From the NCBI GenBank assembly GCA_018650465.1, contig JABIFY010000048.1, forward strand, positions 1 to 53,120: a stretch of 53,120 nucleotides of DNA, given 5' to 3'. Under the pieces are notes generated by a model. That model saw only the letters and a list, made by a program, of their open reading frames with translations. It searched no databases and was not told where the DNA came from. Source of the stretch: Alphaproteobacteria bacterium. GTDB lineage: Bacteria > Pseudomonadota > Alphaproteobacteria > UBA2966. A program made the translations under genes and the position numbers. This document shows, one piece after another, positions 33,560 to 42,612 of the stretch (position 1 is its first letter; each line of letters opens with the position of its first letter).

Positions 33560-33726
33560 GGGGCTTTTCGCTTTGCACGTTGGCTTTGAAGTTTCTCGAG
33601 GGTATCGCGTTCACGGACAAATCCGCGCCAGCTGTCAATCACAATGGCGATCATCACAGCTGCTGTAATACCAAAAGATGGCCAGACAAAGGCAGCGTAT
33701 CCACCCATATGAAAAAATTCGCTCAT
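33556..33726 (-). CDS. ccmD: haem exporter protein CcmD
   Basis: A 56-aa protein that is easily missed by its size. Translation from ATG 33726 gives an N-terminal FHMGGYAAFVWPSFGIT, one membrane helix (about 11-31) and a charged coiled-coil tail rich in Arg, Glu and Lys. The GGYAAFVWPS segment is the CcmD hallmark. CcmD holds CcmC, CcmE and CcmAB together for release of haem-loaded CcmE. Its TGA overlaps the ccmE start, and it begins 15 bp after the ccmC stop. Confidence 0.92.
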   Translation of the reverse strand: MSEFFHMGGYAAFVWPSFGITAAVMIAIVIDSWRGFVRERDTLEKLQSQRAKRKAP

Positions 33727-33741
33727 TGTTATGCCTGTACC

Positions 33742-34470
33742 TTATTGGTTCACTTGAGCCATGCGCAGGGTCCGGACCTTGCGGGCCATGATCTCGCGCT
33801 GGGTGCGGACAATGACGACGGCGATGTAAAAGGCGGTAAAGCCCAGCGCCATCGTCAACAAGGGGACCAGCATGGAAGCATGAATGGCCGGCCCGTCCAT
33901 CTTCATGACACTGGCGGGCTGATGTAGTGTGTTCCACCAGTCCACAGAAAATTTGATGATCGGTACATTCACGGCACCAACCAGGGCGAGGATCGCGGCA
34001 GCCTTGCCGGCGCGCTGGGGATCGTCAAAGGCCTCCCACAAAGCCATGTAACCGATATAGAGGAAAAACAGAATCAGATAAGACGTCAGTCGCGCATCCC
34101 AGACCCACCAGGTGCCCCACATGGGTTGGCCCCACAAAGATCCGGACGCCAGTGTGGCAAAGGTGAACCCGGCGCCCACTGGTGCCGATGCCTTGGCCAT
34201 CAAGTCGGCGACCGGGTGCTTCCAGATCAGGCCGGTGGCGCTGGCGATGGCCATGCCGGAATAGATGAACATGGACATCCAGGCGGAGGGCACATGAACG
34301 AACATGATGCGCATGCTTTCGCCCTGCTGGTAATCGGCGGGTGCGACGAAGAAACCAAGATAAAGCCCGACGACAATCAAGACCGCTGACAGGCCCGCCA
34401 TCCAGGGCAGCAGGGCTGAACTCATGCGGACAAATCGGGCCGGGTTGGCAAATTTGTGTAAGGTTTGCAT
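33742..34470 (-). CDS. ccmC: haem exporter/transfer protein CcmC
   Basis: 242 aa with six membrane helices. The WWD motif reads WGTWWVWDARLTS (about 113-125), flanked by His residues in periplasmic loops (FVHVPSAWMS, and the distal NTLHQPASV) that ligate haem. It loads haem onto CcmE His123. Its size and the positions of motifs are standard. An 86-bp gap separates it from ccmB upstream, enough for an internal promoter but none is evident. Confidence 0.97.
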   Translation of the reverse strand: MQTLHKFANPARFVRMSSALLPWMAGLSAVLIVVGLYLGFFVAPADYQQGESMRIMFVHVPSAWMSMFIYSGMAIASATGLIWKHPVADLMAKASAPVGAGFTFATLASGSLWGQPMWGTWWVWDARLTSYLILFFLYIGYMALWEAFDDPQRAGKAAAILALVGAVNVPIIKFSVDWWNTLHQPASVMKMDGPAIHASMLVPLLTMALGFTAFYIAVVIVRTQREIMARKVRTLRMAQVNQ

Positions 34471-34556
34471 AACGCCCTGTTTATCCCTGTTTCGAACCTT
34501 TGGTGCAAGTCATTCTGATGCGTCTTTTCGACACATTTGCGCGGATGTAAATAGCC

Positions 34557-35222
34557 TCATTCCAAATTCAACTTCAGGGCGGCGGCGGCGGCCCAGGGGC
34601 ACAAAGCCACCGATCCCAGCAACATGGCCCCCAGTACAAGAAGATGGGGTCGTTCGGTCAAGCCGCCAATGGCCGCATCGATGGCACCCACGCCGAAAAT
34701 CAGCACCGGGATGTAAAGGGGGATCACCAGCAACGACAATAAAACCCCGCCGCGACGTACACCGACGGTCAAGGCCGCCCCGATCGCGCCGATCAGACTG
34801 AGGGTTGGCGTGCCCAGCAACATGGTGATCATTAGTGTGACAAACCCTGATGGTTCCAGATGCAACAACACCCCCAGCACGGGCGCGATGATGATTAAGG
34901 GCAGGCCTGTCGTCAGCCAGTGGGCCAGGCATTTGGCCAAAACGGTAACCTCCAGGGGCAAAGAACCCAGGGTCAGAAGGTCCAGGCTACCGTCTTCGAA
35001 ATCAGCCTGGAATAACCGGTCCAGCGACAACATGGAGGCCAACATGGCTGCCACCCACAAAACGCCTGAACTAATGCGTTGCAGAATATTGGCCTCTGGT
35101 CCGACGCCCAATGGAAACAGGGTTACAGTCAGGACAAAGAACATGACGACCATGGTGCTGGCACTGCCCTGACGAAAAGCCAGTGACACGTCCCGGCGCA
35201 CAAGGCTGAAAAACCGGTTCAT
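34557..35222 (-). CDS. ccmB: haem exporter protein CcmB (ABC permease)
   Basis: 221 aa with six membrane helices. The N-terminal RRDVSLAFRQGS and the segment LFQADFEDGSLDLL, which contacts the ATPase, are typical of CcmB. With CcmA it forms an ABC complex whose ATP hydrolysis releases holo-CcmE from CcmC/CcmD. The start codon overlaps the ccmA stop by four bases (ATGA). Confidence 0.95.
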   Translation of the reverse strand: MNRFFSLVRRDVSLAFRQGSASTMVVMFFVLTVTLFPLGVGPEANILQRISSGVLWVAAMLASMLSLDRLFQADFEDGSLDLLTLGSLPLEVTVLAKCLAHWLTTGLPLIIIAPVLGVLLHLEPSGFVTLMITMLLGTPTLSLIGAIGAALTVGVRRGGVLLSLLVIPLYIPVLIFGVGAIDAAIGGLTERPHLLVLGAMLLGSVALCPWAAAAALKLNLE

Positions 35223-35863
35223 AAGGCGTACTCGGGCATCTGGGCCGGGGCAAGGACCAGGGTTTCGCTGCTCTCGAAGCCTAAATCAATATGGGTGGCA
35301 GCGATGACCATGCCGCCTTCCGCCCGGTGGTCGGCAATCAGTTTGGCCAACAAGGCGACAGATGCATCATCCAGAGAGACCGAAGGTTCATCCAGCAACC
35401 AGACCGGCTTTTTGGCGGCAGCGATGCGGGCAATATTCAACCGCCTGCGCTGACCGGCTGAAAGGTATCGGCCGGGCACATCGGCGATGTGGGTCAGGGC
35501 CATACGATCCAGAGCTTCTTCAGCGCCTGATTTGGGGTCGGGGTTGCCTTCAAAACCGGACCAGAATTCAAGATTTTCAAAAACCGTAAAGGCTGGCTTC
35601 ACCGGGTCAAGGTGGCCGACATAATGAATATGCTCGCGAAATGTTTCCACATCCCGGTCTTCGCTACCGTCGCTGTGGGTATAGGTCAGATGGCCCTGCT
35701 CGGGTTTCAGAAAGCCAGCCGCCAGACGCAGCAGGGTCGACTTGCCGCTGCCATTGGGACCGCGTAACAGTAAGGCATTGCCAGGTTCCACGGAAAACCC
35801 CAGGTCTCGAAAGACCACGCGTTCACCGCGAATACAGGTGAGGTTATGTCCTGAGAAACTCAT
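35219..35863 (-). CDS. ccmA: haem exporter ATP-binding protein CcmA
   Basis: 214-aa ABC ATPase. Walker A is RGPNGSGKSTLLRL (34-47), the signature LSAGQRRRLNIARI is unusual in having AGQ as CcmA proteins do, and Walker B is PVWLLDEPSVSLDDAS. It drives release of haem-loaded CcmE. It is the first gene of the nine-gene ccmABCDEFGHI operon, so the operon promoter should lie in or just beyond the 62 bp between it and the end of the ligase gene at 35926. Confidence 0.96.
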   Translation of the reverse strand: MSFSGHNLTCIRGERVVFRDLGFSVEPGNALLLRGPNGSGKSTLLRLAAGFLKPEQGHLTYTHSDGSEDRDVETFREHIHYVGHLDPVKPAFTVFENLEFWSGFEGNPDPKSGAEEALDRMALTHIADVPGRYLSAGQRRRLNIARIAAAKKPVWLLDEPSVSLDDASVALLAKLIADHRAEGGMVIAATHIDLGFESSETLVLAPAQMPEYAL

Positions 35864-35925
35864 TCAATTTGTCCGTTGCTCAAGTCCAGGAGATATCGCC
35901 ACTGGCAGTTCGTCCTTGACCAGGC

Positions 35926-37164
35926 CTATTCGTATGAACGCACGTCGTCAATAACCTTGCCGTCATTGGCGAGGCTGCCGGGTGCGACAATTTCGACATG
36001 GCCGCTTAATTTACTGACCGATTGCAAGCTGGCCGCAATGGCGTCGGTCAGACCTTCGGGCGCGCCGTCGACTTCACATTGCAGGGTCATGATGTCCTTG
36101 CCGTCAACATTCGCAACAACAAGGCGACCTTTCCTGATTTCCGGGTGGCGGGCGATGGTTTGGTTAACCTGAGCCGGGTGCACAAACATACCCTTTATTT
36201 TTGTGGTCTGATCGGCCCGGCCCATCCAGCCCTTGATACGTTTGTTCGTTCGTCCACAGGGGCTTTGGCCAGGCAGGATGGCAGACAGGTCGCCGGTTGC
36301 AAAACGCGTGAGCGGATAGGTTTTGTTGATGATGGTGACAACAACCTCGCCCACTTCGCCATCCGGCAAAACTTCACCACTGCCCGGGCGGACGATTTCT
36401 ACAAGAGCATTTTCTTCGATGATCATGCCTTCCATGGCTTTTGATTCGTAGGCAATGGACCCCAGTTCAGCCGTGGCGTATCCCTGCAGCACTGTAACGC
36501 CATGATCAATGATCGCCTGGCGAACCGGGGGCAACAGGGCTTCGCCACCCACCGAAGCTGATTTGTAGGAGGGTTCAATACCTTTTTCCGCCGCCTTGTC
36601 GAGCAGGATCTTCAGGAAGGACGGCGTGCCGGCATAGGCCTGGGGCTTCAGGTGCATCATGGCAGCAATTTGTTGTTCGGTGTTGCCCGTCCCGCCCGGA
36701 AAAACCGGACAGCCAATGGCCCGGGCGCCGGCTTCCATGATCATGCCAGCCGGGGTCAGGTGATAGGAAAAAGTGTTGTGAACGATCTGGCCTGGCCGCA
36801 TACCGGCAGCCCAGAAACTGCGAGCCACGCGCCAGTAATCAGACACATTGCCACCAGGCTCGTAAATATAGCCAGGGGACTGATGAATCCAGGTAATGTC
36901 CGCAACAGCTTCCGCATTCAATCCACCAAAGGGCGTTTCCTTTGCCTGGCGTTCGATCAAATCAGATTTGCGGGTGACGGGCAGGGTGGCCAGAGCTTCC
37001 AGGCTTGTGATGTCAGCCGCATCCACGTCCTTGAGAATTTCACTGAAATAGGGCGCCTTGGCTTTGGCCCAGGCTACCTGCTCACTTAAGGCAGCCATCT
37101 GTTCTTTTTCACGCACCTCTGGATCACGGATTTCAAGGTCGTCGTAAAATTCCTGGTGGGACAT
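35926..37164 (-). CDS. phenylacetate-CoA ligase-like AMP-forming enzyme
   Basis: 412 aa, PaaK-type adenylate-forming ligase. Recognisable parts: a SPGYIYEPGG segment near the start, the substrate/AMP region GYATAELGSIAYES, the hinge-side GRADQTTKIKGMFVHPAQVNQT, and a small C-terminal domain with VANVDGKDIMTLQCEVDG. It would activate an aromatic or related carboxylic acid as an acyl-CoA. It sits at the end of the liv-type transport operon, 94 bp after livF. No other phenylacetate-degradation gene is present, so phenylacetate itself is not established as the substrate. Confidence 0.85.
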   Translation of the reverse strand: MSHQEFYDDLEIRDPEVREKEQMAALSEQVAWAKAKAPYFSEILKDVDAADITSLEALATLPVTRKSDLIERQAKETPFGGLNAEAVADITWIHQSPGYIYEPGGNVSDYWRVARSFWAAGMRPGQIVHNTFSYHLTPAGMIMEAGARAIGCPVFPGGTGNTEQQIAAMMHLKPQAYAGTPSFLKILLDKAAEKGIEPSYKSASVGGEALLPPVRQAIIDHGVTVLQGYATAELGSIAYESKAMEGMIIEENALVEIVRPGSGEVLPDGEVGEVVVTIINKTYPLTRFATGDLSAILPGQSPCGRTNKRIKGWMGRADQTTKIKGMFVHPAQVNQTIARHPEIRKGRLVVANVDGKDIMTLQCEVDGAPEGLTDAIAASLQSVSKLSGHVEIVAPGSLANDGKVIDDVRSYE

Positions 37165-37258
37165 AATTTTGGCCTCTGGCGGTTAAGTCGTTAAAAAAAG
37201 GGTCGTTAAAACAAATGTGCCCGGACCATTTGATCCGGGCACAGAAAAAGTCGTTGGA

Positions 37259-38074
37259 TCAGGCCAGCCAGCGTTTGCGGCGGCGATAATGTTTGACATC
37301 GCGGAAGCTTTTGCGTTCGCCCGCGGCCATGCCAAGATAGAATTCCTTCACGTCTTCGTTGCTGGCCAGTTTGTCGGCATCGCCATCCATGACGATGCGA
37401 CCATTTTCCAGAATGTAGCCATAACTGGCGTAGCGCAAAGCGACCGATGTGTTCTGTTCTGCGAGCAAGAAGCTGACGCCTTCGTCCTTGTTCAAGCGAT
37501 GGACGATTTCAAAAATTTCTTCAACCAACTGCGGGGCCAGTCCCATGGACGGCTCATCCAGCAAAATCAGTTTGGGCTTTGCCATCAAGGCGCGGCCAAT
37601 GGCAACCATTTGTTGTTCGCCGCCGGACACATATCCGGCTAATGACGTCTGGCGATCAACAAGGCGCGGGAAATAACTGTAGACCATGTCCAGGTCCCTC
37701 TGCACAGCAGCTCGTCCATCCTTGCGGGTGTAGGAGCCTGTCAGCAGGTTTTCCTCGACGGTCAGATGTTCAAAACAATGGCGGCCTTCCATAACCTGGA
37801 TGACGCCCTTGCTGACCAGTGCATTAGGGGTCAGGCTGTCGACCTGTTCACCCATATATTCAATGGTGCCCTTGGTCACATCGCCGCGTTCTGCACGCAG
37901 CAGGTTGGAGATGGATTTCAGGGTGGTTGATTTACCGGCACCGTTGGCACCGAGGAGGGCAACAATGCCCCCCTCGGGAACCTCGAGAGAAACGCCCTTC
38001 AGCACCAGAATGACGTGGTTATAAACCACCTCAATATTTTTGACGCTCAAAAGCATGTTTCCGTCTTCGCTCAT
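37259..38074 (-). CDS. branched-chain amino acid-type ABC transporter ATP-binding protein (LivF-like)
   Basis: 271 aa. Walker A is LLGANGAGKSTTLKSI, the signature is YVSGGEQQMVAIGRALM and Walker B is PKLILLDEPSMGLAPQL. It is about 35 residues longer than E. coli LivF at the C-terminus, ending in a basic RDVKHYRRRKRWLA tail. It lies after the binding-protein gene and before the PaaK-like gene, and completes a HAAT-family importer with the genes at 38224-42541. The substrate may be a carboxylic acid rather than an amino acid. Confidence 0.92.
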   Translation of the reverse strand: MSEDGNMLLSVKNIEVVYNHVILVLKGVSLEVPEGGIVALLGANGAGKSTTLKSISNLLRAERGDVTKGTIEYMGEQVDSLTPNALVSKGVIQVMEGRHCFEHLTVEENLLTGSYTRKDGRAAVQRDLDMVYSYFPRLVDRQTSLAGYVSGGEQQMVAIGRALMAKPKLILLDEPSMGLAPQLVEEIFEIVHRLNKDEGVSFLLAEQNTSVALRYASYGYILENGRIVMDGDADKLASNEDVKEFYLGMAAGERKSFRDVKHYRRRKRWLA

Positions 38075-38126
38075 TTATTCAGCTCCGAATTTCGAGGTTA
38101 CCAACTGCGTATTTGACGACACCGGA

Positions 38127-38211
38127 GCGTTCTCAATGACAATCGAGTCATTGAAAACGTCCAGCTTATTGATATTTAGCAATTTTTGCCGAAAACAGAG
38201 AGACTGTTTTC
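38127..38211 (-). repeat. two hairpins between the binding-protein gene and livF
   Basis: Stem 1 joins 38127-38140 to 38146-38159, 12 of 14 pairs with a perfect TCAATGAC/GTCATTGA core. Stem 2 is GAAAACAG (38191-38198) with CTGTTTTC (38204-38211), eight perfect pairs. Neither is followed by a U-run. Hairpins here often protect the mRNA of abundant binding proteins and lower expression of the following gene. Confidence 0.55.
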
Positions 38212-38223
38212 TTTGAAATTGCC

Positions 38224-39555
38224 CTAGCACTTACGTGGTGTAATCTTGTTTTCCTTGGCAAAAGCTGCCGCGGCTTCTTCAATCATTGGACGGATCATGT
38301 CTTGCATTGTATCTGTCCAACCCTTGACGATTTTCCACTCGGTACCGCTCCACTGCTGGAACATCACCTTGCCACCACCTTCGTGGTTAGCGCAGGAAAT
38401 CGAAATCGGACCCATGAAGCCTTTGACGCCAAGCTCAGCAATGCGGGCTTCCGTCAGGTTCAGGTTTTCCAGACCCCAGCGGACTTGCTCGCCGGACATG
38501 GCTGTGTTGCCATATTTGCCCATGGCTGTACGAACAGCTTCTGTATCGTAAATGGCGTTGATGATGCCACGATTGTACAGAACTTGACCGATTTGGGCTT
38601 TGTTGGCCGCAGCGTTATCGCCACCATAAACGTGCTTGACGATGTCACCATGTGCCTGAGTGCCAGCACCTGGCTGATTGAAGGTTGCTGCAATATAGCC
38701 AATTGCTGACTTGCCAGCTGGCAATACATCAGCTTCGGCACCTGACCACCAGTTGCCAATGAAATGATCCATTGGGAAACGAATGGCAGCGGCTTCTTTG
38801 ATAGCCACCTGGTTCATGACGCCCCAACCTGTCAGGAAGACATAGTCTGGCTTGTAACGGCGAACCTGAAGCCATGCTGCTTTTTGTTCTTGACCTGGGT
38901 GGTCAACAGCAAGGGCTTTGAAGTCATAACCGTATTTTTTAGACAGCTTGGTGAAGGTTGGCAGAGGCTCTTTACCATAACCGGAGTTGTGATAGATGAA
39001 GGCAATCTTCTTGCCCTTCAGATTATTTTTCCCGCCTTCGCGCTCACCAACATAGTTGATGAAAGCTGCAGCTTGCGACCAGTATGAGGTCGGGAAGGTA
39101 AAGGCCCAAGGAAATACACGGCCATCACCGGCTGCTGTACGACCATAACCCATGGAGTGCACGGGAACCTTGTCAATCGGTGTCTTGGGGATCAAGGCAT
39201 AGGTAATGCCTGTTGAGTTCGGGTTGAATACGGAAGCACCCACATCACCCTTGTTCTTGAGTTTTTCGTAACACTCAATACCAACTTTGGTGTTGTACTG
39301 TGTTTCGCACTCTTCAAACTTGATCTTGACGCCATTGATGCCGCCGTCACGGGCGTTCAACAGTTTCAGATAATCACCATAGCCGTTGGCCAATGGAATA
39401 CCGCCCACGGCATAAGGGCCTGTGCGATAAATGATCAGCGGGAAAAACTGTTCCCCGGCTGCCTCAGCCGTTGAAGAAAGTACTGGAGCCGCGACCAGCG
39501 GGGCTGCCAGAATAGCTGCGCCCATCGCAGCCACAAGAGTTTTTTTCAAGTTCAT
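38224..39555 (-). CDS. ABC transporter substrate-binding protein (LivJ-like)
   Basis: 443 aa with a signal peptide (about 1-33, ending STAEAAG) and two periplasmic type I lobes. FPLIIYRTGPYAVGGIPLANGYGDYLKLLNARDGGINGVKI is the typical binding-protein opening split by its turn, and CYEKLKNKGDVGASVFNPNSTGITYA follows. It is longer than leucine/isoleucine-binding LivJ. A GGGAGGAT ribosome site precedes the ATG. It delivers substrate to the LivH/LivM pair. The long binding-protein type and neighbouring ligases suggest an aromatic or branched organic acid. Confidence 0.92.
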   Translation of the reverse strand: MNLKKTLVAAMGAAILAAPLVAAPVLSSTAEAAGEQFFPLIIYRTGPYAVGGIPLANGYGDYLKLLNARDGGINGVKIKFEECETQYNTKVGIECYEKLKNKGDVGASVFNPNSTGITYALIPKTPIDKVPVHSMGYGRTAAGDGRVFPWAFTFPTSYWSQAAAFINYVGEREGGKNNLKGKKIAFIYHNSGYGKEPLPTFTKLSKKYGYDFKALAVDHPGQEQKAAWLQVRRYKPDYVFLTGWGVMNQVAIKEAAAIRFPMDHFIGNWWSGAEADVLPAGKSAIGYIAATFNQPGAGTQAHGDIVKHVYGGDNAAANKAQIGQVLYNRGIINAIYDTEAVRTAMGKYGNTAMSGEQVRWGLENLNLTEARIAELGVKGFMGPISISCANHEGGGKVMFQQWSGTEWKIVKGWTDTMQDMIRPMIEEAAAAFAKENKITPRKC

Positions 39556-39683
39556 TACTTAGATCCTCCCTGTTGTTGGACAGGTTGCCCTGCCTCCTTT
39601 AACCCTAACTCAAGAACCCCGTCAGACCAAATTTTCTGTTTTGAGTATCTGACGGATGTTCCGGGTCTGCTTTATGACCTGCC

Positions 39684-40760
39684 CTAATAAGGGAAAGGCC
39701 ACAATCTCAGTTTTTCCTTGGCGATTTGCCACAGGCGCGCCAAGCCATGCGGCTCGACAATCACAAAGAAAATAATCAAAACACCAAATATCATGACTTC
39801 GAAGTGCTTCTGCAAGTCGATCGGCATATTAAAGCCAAAGAACTGCGGTGCATTTGTCAGTAAGATAGGTACAGCCGTAATAAAGGCAGCGCCGATGAAT
39901 GAGCCCAGGATACTGCCAAGGCCGCCGATAATGACCATGAACAGAACCTGGAATGAAACCGTAATGGCAAAAGCTTCCGTTTCGACGGAACCCAGCCACG
40001 TGAAGACAAACAGGGCACCGGCAACACCACAATAGAATGACGAGATGGCAAAGGCCGACAGTTTGGCGTGCAAGGGGCGAATGCCGATAATTTCTGCGGC
40101 AATGTCCATGTCGCGGATTGCCATCCAGGATCGCCCGATGTGACCCCGTGTCAGGTTCTTGGCCACCAGGGCCAGAACGACGACGACGACAAGCGTGATC
40201 ATATACCTGGCTTCGGCAGTGGCGGCTGGCCCGGTAATCATAAAGCCGAACATCTCCCGCGGCGGGGCTGTGATCGTGCCAGATGGATTGTAGTTATAGA
40301 ACCAGGCCACCTTGTTGAACAACCACTGCAAAAAGAACTGGGCAGCCAGTGTTGCCACTGCCAGATAAAAGCCCTTGATACGCAGACTGGGAATGCCAAA
40401 CATGATGCCGACAAATGCCGCAACCACACCGGACAGCAGAAACACAACAATCATGTTCAGGTCCGGGAAACTGGTGGCCAGCTTATAGGCTGCATAAGCG
40501 CCCACGGCCATGAAGCCGCCTGTACCAAGAGAAATCTGGCCGCAGTAACCCGCCAGCAAATTGAGACCAATTGCCGCCAGGGCAAAAATCAGGAATGGAA
40601 TGATCACGGCCTGCAGCATATATTCGCTGGAGGTCAGGGGGATCACGACAAAAGCAACAACCAGGGCAATGGCCATCAGCCAGCGGTCTTGCTTTAGCGG
40701 GAAGATCGCCTGGTCGTCGGCGTAGTTTGTTTTGTACTGACCTGATTCACGATACAACAT
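39684..40760 (-). CDS. branched-chain amino acid-type ABC transporter permease (LivM-like)
   Basis: 358 aa with about ten membrane helices. Family features are FALAAIGLNLLAGYCGQISLGTGGFMAVGAYAAY, a long periplasmic loop (about 160-185) and the coupling segment NLTRGHIGRSWMAIRDMDIAAEIIGIRPLHAKLSAFAISSF, quoted here in part by its EAA-like core. A polar N-terminal extension (about 1-27) precedes helix 1. It begins 5 bp after the livH-like stop. Confidence 0.93.
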   Translation of the reverse strand: MLYRESGQYKTNYADDQAIFPLKQDRWLMAIALVVAFVVIPLTSSEYMLQAVIIPFLIFALAAIGLNLLAGYCGQISLGTGGFMAVGAYAAYKLATSFPDLNMIVVFLLSGVVAAFVGIMFGIPSLRIKGFYLAVATLAAQFFLQWLFNKVAWFYNYNPSGTITAPPREMFGFMITGPAATAEARYMITLVVVVVLALVAKNLTRGHIGRSWMAIRDMDIAAEIIGIRPLHAKLSAFAISSFYCGVAGALFVFTWLGSVETEAFAITVSFQVLFMVIIGGLGSILGSFIGAAFITAVPILLTNAPQFFGFNMPIDLQKHFEVMIFGVLIIFFVIVEPHGLARLWQIAKEKLRLWPFPY

Positions 40761-40765
40761 GTGGT

Positions 40766-41701
40766 CTAAACCCTCTCAATGATCTTTTCGCCGAACAGCC
40801 CCTGGGGCCGGAACAGCAGGAAGACAAGCGCCAACATGTAGGCAAACCAGTTTTCAATGGCACCGCCGATGAGCGGGCCCCAATAAATTTCTGCAACTTT
40901 TTCGCCCACACCGATGATCAGGCCACCAACAATGGCACCAGGGATCGATGTGAAGCCGCCCAGGATCAGAACCGGCAGGGCTTTCAGAGCAATCAGCGAC
41001 AGCGAGAACTGCACGCCACTTTTTGTGCCCCACATGATACCCGCAACCAGGCCAACAAAACCGGCGACAGACCAGACAACAATCCAGATGGTCTTCAGGG
41101 GGATGCCCACAGACAGGGCTGCCTGGTGGTCGTCGGCCACGGCGCGCAGGGCGCGACCAATAACCGTGTAGCGGAAAAACAGCGCCAGCCCGCCAACCAT
41201 GGCAGCGCCAATGGCCGCCGCCCAGATGTCAAATTCGTTCAGCAGCATGCCGCCGATTTCGAAAGGCGCATCCGGGATTCCAACGTCCAGGCGATGAATG
41301 TCCGATCCCCAGACCGTTTCGCCAAATCCCTCCAGAAAGAAGGTGATGCCGATGGTGGCCATGAACAGAATAATGTCTGGCTGATTGACCAGCGGACGCA
41401 GCACCAGCTTTTCAATGATGACCGCGACAATAACCATAACGCCAGCTGCGATGATCAGGGCCAGCCAGACCGGCACGCCCTTTTCCATCAAGCCCACAAG
41501 GGTCAGGGCGGCAAACAGCACCATGGCACCCTGGGCAAAGTTGAACACGCCTGAGGCCTTGAAGATCAGCACAAACCCCAGCGCCACCAGAGAATACATC
41601 ACACCGGTCAACAACCCGCCAACAACTACTTCGGCGAAAAAAATTGGCTCGGAGAACATGTCCACAAAGGGCAGGACGAATATTGCGTTTAATACTTCCA
41701 T
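40766..41701 (-). CDS. branched-chain amino acid-type ABC transporter permease (LivH-like)
   Basis: 311 aa with about eight membrane helices. Typical motifs: GLLTGVMYSLVALGFVLIF and ASGVFNFAQGAMVLFAAL near the N-terminus, and the cytoplasmic coupling loop VIGRALRAVADDHQAALSVGIP (split by its Ala-rich turn). The C-terminal GLIIGVGEKVAEIYWGP and LFRPQGLFGEKIIERV are standard. It pairs with the LivM-like permease downstream. Confidence 0.93.
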   Translation of the reverse strand: MEVLNAIFVLPFVDMFSEPIFFAEVVVGGLLTGVMYSLVALGFVLIFKASGVFNFAQGAMVLFAALTLVGLMEKGVPVWLALIIAAGVMVIVAVIIEKLVLRPLVNQPDIILFMATIGITFFLEGFGETVWGSDIHRLDVGIPDAPFEIGGMLLNEFDIWAAAIGAAMVGGLALFFRYTVIGRALRAVADDHQAALSVGIPLKTIWIVVWSVAGFVGLVAGIMWGTKSGVQFSLSLIALKALPVLILGGFTSIPGAIVGGLIIGVGEKVAEIYWGPLIGGAIENWFAYMLALVFLLFRPQGLFGEKIIERV

Positions 41702-41749
41702 CGTTTCAGCGAAGCTCCCATGCTGCCGGGAATTCCGGCAGCCTCGTAA

Positions 41750-42541
41750 TTATTCGTGCGCAACGCCCAGATAGGCATCAATGACGTTCTGATCGGCCCG
41801 GACAACATCCGGCACACCGTCAGCAATTTTTTCACCATGGTCCAGAACCACAACGTGGTCCGACAAATCCATCACCACGCCCATGTCATGTTCGATCAAA
41901 CCGATAGTGGTTCCAAATTCATCGTTGGTATCCAGGATAAAGCGGCACATGTCCTCTTTTTCCTCAACATTCATCCCGGCCATAGGCTCGTCCAGCAACA
42001 ACAGCTTTGGTTCTGCTGCCAACGCCCGGCCCAGTTCGACCCGCTTTTGCAAGCCATAAGGAAGCCGTCCAACAGGTGTCTTGCGAATGGCCTCGATCTC
42101 AAGGAAATCGATGATGCGTTCAACAAATTCACGATGTTCCAGCTCTTCCTTGCGGGCCGGGCCGATATTAATGGCCTGCCACAGGAAGTTCCGTTTCATC
42201 TTCAGGTTTCGCCCGGTCATGATGTTGTCCAGGGTCGACATGCCGGTGAACAAAGCCACATTCTGGAAGGTTCGGGCAATGCCGCCCTGTGCCGCCAGAT
42301 GTGGGCGCATCTTACGGCGCACTTCACCACCAAAGGTGATGGTGCCTTCCTGGGGGTGATAAAACCCGTTGATCACATTCAACATGGATGTTTTGCCGGC
42401 ACCGTTCGGACCAATGATAGCGCAAATCTCACGCTCCCTGATCTCCAGACTAACGCCGGTGATGGCTTTGACACCGCCGAAAGACAGACTGATATTGTCT
42501 ACTTTCAGGAGTGTATCGCCGATATTTCTTGTCTCAGTCAT
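41750..42541 (-). CDS. branched-chain amino acid-type ABC transporter ATP-binding protein (LivG-like)
   Basis: 263 aa. Walker A is IIGPNGAGKTSMLNVI, the LivG-type insertion is ARTFQNVALFTGMSTLDNIMTGRN, the signature is RLPYGLQKRVELGRALA (a YGLQK variant as usual in LivG), and Walker B is LLLLDEPMAGMN. The H-loop is IEHDMGVVMDLSD. It comes directly after the acyl-CoA ligase gene (71-bp gap) and before the permeases, giving the order ligase, livG, livH, livM, binding protein, livF, paaK-like. Confidence 0.94.
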   Translation of the reverse strand: MTETRNIGDTLLKVDNISLSFGGVKAITGVSLEIREREICAIIGPNGAGKTSMLNVINGFYHPQEGTITFGGEVRRKMRPHLAAQGGIARTFQNVALFTGMSTLDNIMTGRNLKMKRNFLWQAINIGPARKEELEHREFVERIIDFLEIEAIRKTPVGRLPYGLQKRVELGRALAAEPKLLLLDEPMAGMNVEEKEDMCRFILDTNDEFGTTIGLIEHDMGVVMDLSDHVVVLDHGEKIADGVPDVVRADQNVIDAYLGVAHE

Positions 42542-42612
42542 TTCGGGGTAATTGCTCCGAATTTTTGATTTGTTTCTTGCGATCTAATTGTCATCGGTTG
42601 TTTTGCCATCAA

